Below are positions 16,979 through 23,612 of a stretch of DNA of 64,000 bases, piece by piece. Both the position numbers and the translations under genes were made by a program. The stretch comes from an uncultured Bacteroidales bacterium. Its GTDB lineage: Bacteria > Bacteroidota > Bacteroidia > Bacteroidales > UBA932. The notes beneath the pieces are model-generated. The model did not search any database. It saw nothing but the letters and a program-made list of their open reading frames with translations, and was not told where the DNA came from. Position 1 is the first letter of the stretch; each line of letters opens with the position of its first letter. The stretch lies in the NCBI GenBank assembly GCA_947306365.1, contig CAMZGD010000003.1, positions 62,001 to 126,000 on the forward strand. The letters run 5' to 3'.

Positions 16979-18742
16979 ATGGAAAAAAAGATCAATCTTA
17001 CCATAGACAAACTCCCGGTGAAAGTTGCGCCGGGAACAACCATCCTCGATGCTGCTAAATCGGTCGGCATCGCCATCCCCACGCTCTGCCACATCGACTT
17101 GAAAGGCACTTGCGTGAAGAACAACCCCGCATCCTGCCGCATCTGCGTGGTGGAGGTGGAGGGCCGCCGCAACCTGGCCCCTTCCTGCGCCACGATGTGT
17201 ACCGAAGGCATGGTGGTGTGGACAAACTCGGCCCGTGTGGTCCGTGCCCGCAAAACCATCGCCGAGCTTATGCTCTCCGACCATCCCAACGACTGCCTTA
17301 CCTGCCCCAAGTGCAGCGACTGCGAACTGCAGCGTCTGGTGATGCGGTTCAATATCCGCGAGATGCCGTTCAAGGGCGGCGAGCAGTCCGCCCGCAAGAA
17401 GGAGGTTACGGCCGCCATCACGCGCAACATGGACAAATGCATCCTCTGCCGCCGCTGCGAGAGCGTCTGCAACAACGTGCAGTCGGTGGGTGTGCTGGGC
17501 GCCGTCCGCCGCGGTTTCGACACCACCATCGCCCCGACGTTCGACCGTATGTTCAAGGATACGGACTGTACGTATTGCGGCCAGTGCGTGGCGGTCTGCC
17601 CGACCGGTGCGCTGACCGAGCGTGACAACACCGACCGTCTGCTGGAAGACCTCAACAACCCGAACAAGATCGTCATCGCGCAGCCGGCGCCTGCCGTCCG
17701 CGTGGCACTCGGCGAAGAGTTCGGCATGGCGCCCGGCACGATCGTGACGGGCAAGCTGGCCACGGCCCTGCGTTACCTGGGCTTCACGAAGGTGTTCGAC
17801 ACCGATTTCGCCGCCGACCTGACCATCATGGAAGAAGGCGCCGAGATCCTCAAGCGCCTGAAGGCGTTCCTCGCCGGCGACAAGGACGTGAAACTCCCCA
17901 TCATGACTTCGTGCTGCCCGGCGTGGGTCAACTTCTTCGAGCACAACTATCCCGACCTGCTGGATTATCCTTCATCGGCCAAGTCGCCCGGCCAGATGTT
18001 CGGCGCCATCGCCAAGACCTGGTGGTGTGAAAAGCGCGGCATCGACCGCAGCAAGGTGGTGGTGGTCTCCATCATGCCGTGCCTTGCCAAGAAGTACGAG
18101 TGCGAACGCGAAGAGTTCTCGGTGGACGGCAGCCCGGATGTGGACTACTCGATTTCCACCCGTGAGCTGGCCCGTCTCATCAAGCGCGCCAACATCAAGT
18201 TCGCCGAACTGCCCGACAGCGACTTCGATACGCCGATGGGCGAATCGTCCGGCGCCGGCGCCATCTTCGGCGCGACCGGCGGCGTGATGGAGGCGGCCCT
18301 CCGTACGGTCTATGAGGTCTATACCGGCAAGGAACTCCCGAAACTGGAATTCACCCAGGTACGCGGCTTCGAAGGCATCAAGGAGGCGGTCATCGACATC
18401 GACGGTTTCCCGCTCAAGGTCTGCGTGGCCCATACGCTCAGCAATGCGCGCATCCTGATGGACCGCCTGCGCAAGGGCGAACTCGACTACCACGTCGTGG
18501 AAGTGATGGCCTGCCCCGGCGGCTGCATCGGCGGTGCCGGACAACCCTACCACCACGGCAATATCGATATCCTCAACGCACGCCGCGACGCCATTTACCG
18601 CGAAGATGAGGGCAAGGCGATCCGCAAGAGCCACAAGAACCCCGACATCATCAAGCTGTATGAGGAGTTCCTGGGCGAGCCGCTGAGCGAGCGTTCCGAA
18701 GAACTGCTTCACACACATTACTTCAACAAACAGATCCAGTAG
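16979..18742 (+). CDS. hydA: [FeFe] hydrogenase catalytic subunit HydA
   Basis: The 587-aa catalytic subunit carries an N-terminal [2Fe-2S] domain (LCHID...CRICVVE), a His/Cys-ligated [4Fe-4S] motif (CLTCPKCSDCELQ), two [4Fe-4S] clusters (CILCRRCESVC, CTYCGQCVAVCP) and all three H-cluster signatures: L1 TSCCPAW (about residue 311), L2 MPCLAKKYE (about residue 365) and L3 MACPGGCIGGAGQP (about residue 509). The proton-relay Cys of L1 is present, so it should be active. Group A3-type (trimeric) is inferred from the neighbours hydB and hydC, 15 bases before and 2 bases after. It is cytoplasmic and oxygen-sensitive. Confidence 0.96.
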   Translation: MEKKINLTIDKLPVKVAPGTTILDAAKSVGIAIPTLCHIDLKGTCVKNNPASCRICVVEVEGRRNLAPSCATMCTEGMVVWTNSARVVRARKTIAELMLSDHPNDCLTCPKCSDCELQRLVMRFNIREMPFKGGEQSARKKEVTAAITRNMDKCILCRRCESVCNNVQSVGVLGAVRRGFDTTIAPTFDRMFKDTDCTYCGQCVAVCPTGALTERDNTDRLLEDLNNPNKIVIAQPAPAVRVALGEEFGMAPGTIVTGKLATALRYLGFTKVFDTDFAADLTIMEEGAEILKRLKAFLAGDKDVKLPIMTSCCPAWVNFFEHNYPDLLDYPSSAKSPGQMFGAIAKTWWCEKRGIDRSKVVVVSIMPCLAKKYECEREEFSVDGSPDVDYSISTRELARLIKRANIKFAELPDSDFDTPMGESSGAGAIFGATGGVMEAALRTVYEVYTGKELPKLEFTQVRGFEGIKEAVIDIDGFPLKVCVAHTLSNARILMDRLRKGELDYHVVEVMACPGGCIGGAGQPYHHGNIDILNARRDAIYREDEGKAIRKSHKNPDIIKLYEEFLGEPLSERSEELLHTHYFNKQIQ

Positions 18743-18744
18743 TC

Positions 18745-19230
18745 ATGAGTGAGATGAAATTATCCTGCGAGGCCGTCCGCCAGGTAGAGGAGGTCTGCGA
18801 AAAGTTCAACAACAATCCGGGCGAACTGATCGCCATCCTGCATGAATGCCAGGCGCAGCTGGGCTACCTGCCCGAGCCGGTGCAGCGCATCGTCGCTACG
18901 AAACTCGGCATTCCCGCATCGAAGGTGTACGGCGTAGTGACGTTCTATTCGTTCTTCACGATGACGCCCAAGGGAAAGTATCCGATTTCCGTCTGTCTGG
19001 GAACCGCCTGCTATGTGCGCGGCGCCGACAAGCTGCTGGAAGAGTTCAAGCGTGTGCTCGGCATCGAGGTCGGCCAGACGACCCCCGACGGCAAGTTCTC
19101 GCTTGACTGCCTGCGTTGTGTGGGTGCGTGCGGCCTGGCTCCGGTGGCGACCATCGGGGAAAAGGTGTACGGCCGTCTGAATCCGGCGGATATCAAGAAG
19201 ATTGTTTCTGATTTCGAGAATCAGGCATAA
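18745..19230 (+). CDS. hydC: [FeFe] hydrogenase subunit HydC (NuoE-like [2Fe-2S])
   Basis: The 161-aa thioredoxin-fold protein has the NuoE cluster ligands CLGTAC and CLRCVGAC. It is the gamma subunit relaying electrons between HydB and HydA. It begins two bases after hydA, so translation is coupled. Its last 38 bases overlap the 3' end of the convergent hydF, and the transcript's likely terminator lies inside hydF at 19286-19310. Confidence 0.93.
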   Translation: MSEMKLSCEAVRQVEEVCEKFNNNPGELIAILHECQAQLGYLPEPVQRIVATKLGIPASKVYGVVTFYSFFTMTPKGKYPISVCLGTACYVRGADKLLEEFKRVLGIEVGQTTPDGKFSLDCLRCVGACGLAPVATIGEKVYGRLNPADIKKIVSDFENQA

Positions 19231-20326
19231 CGATCCGGTCCAGGATGCCCTGCAGAAATGCCAGGGCGATTCCATAATTCGTGATAGGCACTCCGCTGAG
19301 GAGTGCCTTTCTCGTTCTGGCACGGACCACGCGGCGGCCGGCGACGCAGGCGCCGCAATGGATGACCAGGTCGTAGGGCGTCAGGTCGTCGGGAAAGTCG
19401 TTCCCGGCGGAAACGTCGACGGTGAGCGCGCCGCAGCGCTGGCGCAGCAGGGCAGGGATTTTCACGCGACCGATGTCTTCCGTGTCGGGCACGTGGGTGC
19501 AGGCCTCCGCAATCAGGACGCGGGAACCGGCGGTAAGCCGGCTGATGGCGCGTGCGCCTTCCACGAAGACGCGCGTGTCTCCCTTGGCAGCCGCCAGCAG
19601 CACGGAAAACGAGGTAAGGGGCCAGTCGCCCGGAATGGCGGCGTTGACGAAGCCGAAGACCTGTGAATCGGTGATGACCAGGGCGGGACGTGCCTGCAGG
19701 CCGGCGATGGCGGAGGCAAGCGACTGCGGCGTGCAGCAAAGGGCGTTGCAGCGGCGGTCGAGCAGTTCCCGGATGACCTGCACCTGTGGCAGGATAAGCC
19801 GCCCTTTGGGAGCTTCGCTGTCCTGCGGCATCACCAGCAGGACGGTGTCGCCCTCGGCCACGAGACCGCCCGTCAGATAATGCTCTTCTTCCAAGGGTCG
19901 GACTTCCTGGATGCGCCGGATCAGGGATTCGATGCTCTCGCCGCGCGTGTATTCGATGACGGGAATGCCGGCCTGTGACGCTAACGTCCCAATATCTGGG
20001 ATGTCAGACGCATTATCGACCGTTTTTTGGCGCTGACGTCCCTCCTTTTGGGACGTCAGGAGCACGACGGCGATGTCGGTCTCGTCGAGGACGGCGTGGG
20101 TGAGGCGATGGCGTTCGGCGCCGAGGATGCCGGTATCGTCGAGTCCGGCCGTATCGATCAGGACACAGGGGCCAAGGCCGGGAATCTCGATGGGTTTGCG
20201 CACCGGGTCGGTGGTCGTGCCCGGGACGGCGCTCACCAGCGAGACCTGCTGTCCGGCGATGGCGTTGACGAGCGTGGATTTCCCGCTGTTCGTCGGGCCG
20301 AAGAAGGCGATGTGAAGGCGTTCCAT
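19193..20326 (-). CDS. hydF: [FeFe] hydrogenase maturation GTPase HydF (aberrant G-domain)
   Basis: The 377-aa protein scaffolds the di-iron subcluster before transfer to HydA. G1 is GPTNSGKST (about residue 10), the switch PGTTTDPV and G3 DTAGLDD follow, and the C-terminal cluster site has EACTH and HCGAC. The expected G4 motif (NKxD) is missing: between VVLL (about residue 88) and AGIPVIEYTRG lies a short segment encoded by two palindromic units (19977-20059). The protein is about 20-30 residues shorter than usual HydF. Nucleotide specificity is therefore doubtful, although the scaffold domain looks intact. It starts one base after the hydG stop. Confidence 0.9.
   Translation of the reverse strand: MERLHIAFFGPTNSGKSTLVNAIAGQQVSLVSAVPGTTTDPVRKPIEIPGLGPCVLIDTAGLDDTGILGAERHRLTHAVLDETDIAVVLLTSQKEGRQRQKTVDNASDIPDIGTLASQAGIPVIEYTRGESIESLIRRIQEVRPLEEEHYLTGGLVAEGDTVLLVMPQDSEAPKGRLILPQVQVIRELLDRRCNALCCTPQSLASAIAGLQARPALVITDSQVFGFVNAAIPGDWPLTSFSVLLAAAKGDTRVFVEGARAISRLTAGSRVLIAEACTHVPDTEDIGRVKIPALLRQRCGALTVDVSAGNDFPDDLTPYDLVIHCGACVAGRRVVRARTRKALLSGVPITNYGIALAFLQGILDRIVMPDSRNQKQSS
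19286..19310 (+). terminator. Intrinsic terminator of hydBAC, located inside hydF
   Basis: AGGCACTCC and GGAGTGCCT pair perfectly over 9 bp around a GCTGA loop, followed by TT and a pyrimidine stretch. It sits 56 bases past the hydC stop, within convergent hydF coding sequence. On the minus strand no T-run follows, so it should stop plus-strand transcripts only. Confidence 0.6.
19977..20063. repeat. Paired palindromic units inside hydF
   Basis: Two 35-base units (19977-20011 and 20029-20063) share a plan: CTRACGTCCC, seven-base loop, GGGAYGTCAG. The second (20033-20059) is a perfect 10-bp inverted repeat with loop TCCTTTT; the first (19981-20007) has one mismatch and one G-T pair. The two units are direct repeats of each other at 52-base spacing. 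They occupy the place of the G4 region of hydF and keep the frame open. Confidence 0.75.
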
Positions 20327-20327
20327 G

Positions 20328-21743
20328 TCAGAAGCGGAAATCCCGTTCCCCGGCCTCGATGCGCTGCAGCCGTTCCACGGTCTTTTCGCGCACCCGTCCT
20401 TCCGGAATGTCCGACAGACTCTCGGCGATCAGTCTTTCGCCCGTCGTGCGGGTCTCTGGCGAGGCGTAGTCCATCAGGTATTCCTTCAGGGTCATCAGCG
20501 CGTTGGGCGTGCAGCACAGGCTGATCTTGCCGCTCTTGCACAGGGACATGAAGCGGTCGCCGGTGCGTCCTTCCCGGTAGCAGGCCGTGCAGAAGCTCGG
20601 GATGTGGCCGGTTTCGAGGAGCCAGCGGACGACTTCGTCGAGCGGACGCGTGTCCGATACGTCGAACTGCGCCGTTTCGTCGTGGCGCTCTTCGGTGGTA
20701 TAGCCGCCCACGCTGGTGCGCGAGCCGCCGCTGATCTGCGACACGCCGCAGTCGATGAGCTGGGCCCGCATCCGGGCGGATTCACGGGTGGAGATGATCA
20801 TGCCGGTGTAGGGGACGGCCACGCGGAGCACGGCCACGAGCTTGCGGAAGATGGCGTCAGGCAGCGCGTCGGGGAAGCTGTCGAGCGACACGTCGTCGGC
20901 CGGACAGATGCGCGGCATGCTGATGGTGTGCGGTCCCACGCCGAAGCGCGCTTCCAGGTGCTCGGCGTGCATCAGCAGGCCGGCCAGTTCGTACCGGTAG
21001 CCGCCGAGACCGAACAGGACACCGATGCCGACGTCGTCGCAGCCGCCTTCCTGGGCCCGGTCCATCGCTTCGGTGTGCCAGGCATAGTCGCTCTTGGGGC
21101 CGGTCGGATGGAGCCGCTGGTATTCCGCGCGGTTATAGGTTTCCTGGAAGAGGATGTACGTGCCGATGCCCGCCTGCCGGAGCCTGCGGTAGGCTTCGAC
21201 CGTGGTGGCGGCGATGTTGACGTTCACCCGGCGGATGGAATTGCCGCCTTCCTTTATGGAATAAATGGTCTTGATCGAATCGAGGATGTATTCCAGCGGA
21301 TTGTGGACCGGGTCCTCGCCGGCTTCCACGGCCAGCCGCTTGTGCCCGATGCGGATCAGGGCGCGCACTTCCTCCGCGATTTCCTCCTGGGAGAGTTTCT
21401 TGCGCGGCAGGGTTTTGTTCTTGGCGTGGTAGGGACAGTATACGCAGCCGTTGATGCACCAGTTCGACAGATAGAGCGGTGCGAACAGCACGATGCGGTT
21501 TCCGTAGAAGCGCTGCTTGATTTCCCGGGCGAGCTTGAAGATTTCCGCTTCGAGCTCCGGGTCGTTGCAGTCCATCAGGATGGCCGCTTCGCGGTGCGTG
21601 AGGCCCTTGCAGCGGGCCGCCTTTTCAAGGATGTCGCGGACGCGCTGCCGGTTGCCGCTTTCCCGGGCGGCCTCTTCGAGCGTTTCGAGGATTTCGGCGT
21701 GGTCGATGAACTCATCGGCGTGGGTGGATAATGGATTATACAT
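20328..21743 (-). CDS. hydG: [FeFe] hydrogenase maturase HydG (radical SAM tyrosine lyase)
   Basis: The 471-aa radical SAM enzyme has the CX3CX2C cluster (CINGCVYC) about a fifth into the protein. Its C-terminal extension has FCTAC and a further Cys ~20 residues later (RFMSLCKSG), the CX2CX22C site for the auxiliary dangler cluster. Known HydG splits tyrosine to CO and cyanide for the H-cluster. It lies between hydE (two bases upstream) and hydF (one base downstream) in one operon. Length and motifs are complete. Confidence 0.96.
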   Translation of the reverse strand: MYNPLSTHADEFIDHAEILETLEEAARESGNRQRVRDILEKAARCKGLTHREAAILMDCNDPELEAEIFKLAREIKQRFYGNRIVLFAPLYLSNWCINGCVYCPYHAKNKTLPRKKLSQEEIAEEVRALIRIGHKRLAVEAGEDPVHNPLEYILDSIKTIYSIKEGGNSIRRVNVNIAATTVEAYRRLRQAGIGTYILFQETYNRAEYQRLHPTGPKSDYAWHTEAMDRAQEGGCDDVGIGVLFGLGGYRYELAGLLMHAEHLEARFGVGPHTISMPRICPADDVSLDSFPDALPDAIFRKLVAVLRVAVPYTGMIISTRESARMRAQLIDCGVSQISGGSRTSVGGYTTEERHDETAQFDVSDTRPLDEVVRWLLETGHIPSFCTACYREGRTGDRFMSLCKSGKISLCCTPNALMTLKEYLMDYASPETRTTGERLIAESLSDIPEGRVREKTVERLQRIEAGERDFRF

Positions 21744-21745
21744 GG

Positions 21746-22801
21746 CTATTGGGTTACAGGTTGAATGGTTCGTGGGGAATCGCCGCGTCCGGAGGCGATG
21801 GCGTATCCTTCGCGGGCAAGTTCTTCCCGGAGCGTCTGCAGGTTGGCGACGGTTTCGGTCCAGGCGGCGTTCTTTCCCTCGTACAGGCGATATTCCGCCC
21901 GTTGGGCGGACGGGGTGAAATCGGGCATCACGACGTTGGCGCCGGCCCGGATGCCGGACATCCGTCCGTCGGGAGACAGGACGGAAAGGGCCGTGGTGGA
22001 AGGAATCAGCGCGTCGGGATGCATCAGGCGGAGCAGGGCGATGAGCCGGACCGTCAGCCGGGCGCTGCCGGCCGGGAAGTCGCGGAACGGCGTGTCGCGC
22101 TGCGGGATGAACGGGCCGATGCCGATCATCTCGGGCCGGAAGCGCTCGATGAACCGCAGGTCCGCGATCAGGTGGTCCGTCGTCTGGTAAGGACTGCCGA
22201 CCATCATCCCGGTCCCGGTCTGGAAACCCGTCTCGCGCAGGACGCGGAGGCAGGCGAGCCGGTTTTCGAGCGTCTGCGGCTTCGGATGCAGCCGGGCGTA
22301 GTGCGCCGCGTCGGCCGTCTCGTGCCGGAGCAGGTAGCGGTCGGCGCCGCTGCGGCGGAGCAGGGCATAGGTTTCGGGGGCGAGTTCGCCCAGCGAAAGG
22401 GTGATGGCAGCATCCGGCCAGGCGGCGCGGATTTCAGCCACGGTGTCCATCAGCGCCTCGACGCCGGCAGGATGCTCTCCGCCCTGGAGGACGAAGGTAT
22501 GCACGCCCGCCTGCCAGGCCTGCGCACAGCAGGAGAGGATTTCCGTGCGGCTCAGCGTGTAGCGCGCCACGGCCGCGTTGCTCCGGCGTATGCCGCAGTA
22601 CAGGCAGTCGTTCCGGCACACGTTGGTCCATTCGATCAGGGCCCGCAGCCAGACATTCCGGCCGAAGGTCCTGTCGGTGACTTCGCGCGCATTGGCGAGC
22701 AGACGCTGTTCCAGCAGCGGGTCTTCGCTTTCCAACAGCGTCCTCAGACCTTCGTCGCCGAGGGTTCCTCTCTCTTTCAGTTCGTCAGCCAGGCACTGCA
22801 T
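21746..22801 (-). CDS. hydE: [FeFe] hydrogenase maturase HydE (radical SAM)
   Basis: The 351-aa radical SAM protein has CRNDCLYC (CX3CX2C) near residue 63 and the long BioB-like barrel that follows. HydE acts in building the dithiolate-bridged di-iron precursor. I choose the ATG at 22799-22801: the track start at 22819 is a TTG that lies upstream of the transcription start predicted from the -7 box at 22821-22828. It is first gene of hydEGF and is divergent from hypB. Confidence 0.93.
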   Translation of the reverse strand: MQCLADELKERGTLGDEGLRTLLESEDPLLEQRLLANAREVTDRTFGRNVWLRALIEWTNVCRNDCLYCGIRRSNAAVARYTLSRTEILSCCAQAWQAGVHTFVLQGGEHPAGVEALMDTVAEIRAAWPDAAITLSLGELAPETYALLRRSGADRYLLRHETADAAHYARLHPKPQTLENRLACLRVLRETGFQTGTGMMVGSPYQTTDHLIADLRFIERFRPEMIGIGPFIPQRDTPFRDFPAGSARLTVRLIALLRLMHPDALIPSTTALSVLSPDGRMSGIRAGANVVMPDFTPSAQRAEYRLYEGKNAAWTETVANLQTLREELAREGYAIASGRGDSPRTIQPVTQ

Positions 22802-22820
22802 TGCATCGAAGAATGACAAA

Positions 22821-22828
22821 CAAAATTA
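22821..22828 (-). promoter_or_regulatory. -7 box of the hydEGF operon
   Basis: The minus strand reads TAATTTTG, a perfect TAnnTTTG. Transcription would begin near 22817, leaving a leader of about 16 bases before the ATG at 22801 and excluding the TTG at 22819. Confidence 0.55.
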
Positions 22829-22865
22829 CGGAAAATAATGGCAGGCGATGAAACTTTTCGCGAAA

Positions 22866-22897
22866 TTTGGAAAAATGCTTCATCCTGTGTAAATTGC
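22866..22897 (+). promoter_or_regulatory. Weak promoter candidate for hypB
   Basis: TTTG (22866-22869) and, 20 bases later, TAAATTGC, a near-match to the -7 box lacking one T. It lies 25 bases before the hypB ATG in the 121-base divergent region shared with hydE. Confidence 0.35.
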
Positions 22898-22922
22898 AAG
22901 AAATTTGCCGGAAAACCGCACG

Positions 22923-23600
22923 ATGGACGAAGTCAAAGTGATCGAAATCAAGAAAAGCATCTTTGCCGACAACGAAAAGGATGCCGACGACCTTAGGAAG
23001 GAACTCAAGCGCAAGGGCGTGTATCTGCTCAACCTGATGTCTTCGCCCGGAAGCGGAAAGACCACGACGCTCATCCAGACGATCAACCGCCTCAAGGACA
23101 AGATCCGCGTGGCCGTGATGGAGGCCGACATCGACAGCGACGTCGATGCCGTCAGGATCCGGGAAGCCACCGGCGTCCCGTCCATCCAGCTCCATACGGG
23201 CGGAATGTGTCATCTGGACGCGGAGATGACCCGGCAGGGCCTCGAGAACCTGCCGCCCGACACGTTCGACCTGGTGGTCCTGGAGAACGTAGGCAACCTG
23301 GTCTGCCCGGCGGAGTTCGATACCGGCGCCGTCCGCAACGCGATGATCCTCTCCGTTCCGGAAGGCGACGACAAGCCGCTGAAATATCCCCTGATGTTCT
23401 CCGTCTGCGACGTGGTGGTCGTCAACAAGACCGACGTGCTGCCGTATTTCGACTTCGACCTGGACAAGTGCCGGGAACACGTCCGGATGCGCAACCCCGC
23501 CGCCCGGGTGATTCCGCTCTGCGCGCGTACCGGCGAAGGCGTGGACGCGTTCGCCGGGTGGCTCCTGGAAGAAGTCAAAGCCTGGAAAGAAAACCAATGA
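22923..23600 (+). CDS. hypB: HypB-like nickel-insertion GTPase
   Basis: The product is 225 aa from ATG 22923 (the track's 22905 start is TTG). G1 is SSPGSGKTT, and the switch region has EADIDSDVDA. The metal-site residues of the HypB G-domain are present in GGMCHLD and LVCPAEFD, and NKTD is the G4 motif. The N-terminal CXXCGC high-affinity nickel motif of some HypBs is absent. HypB passes Ni to [NiFe] hydrogenase or urease with HypA, yet neither enzyme is in the window. It heads an operon with the 942-aa flavoprotein (12-base gap), hypA and a membrane protein. Confidence 0.92.
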   Translation: MDEVKVIEIKKSIFADNEKDADDLRKELKRKGVYLLNLMSSPGSGKTTTLIQTINRLKDKIRVAVMEADIDSDVDAVRIREATGVPSIQLHTGGMCHLDAEMTRQGLENLPPDTFDLVVLENVGNLVCPAEFDTGAVRNAMILSVPEGDDKPLKYPLMFSVCDVVVVNKTDVLPYFDFDLDKCREHVRMRNPAARVIPLCARTGEGVDAFAGWLLEEVKAWKENQ

Positions 23601-23612
23601 TTACCTTGCGAT

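Noticed and set aside
15017-17944. 975-aa ORF on the minus strand across hydB and hydA
   Set aside because: It is an antisense shadow produced by GC-rich codons; the plus strand carries complete hydrogenase motifs.
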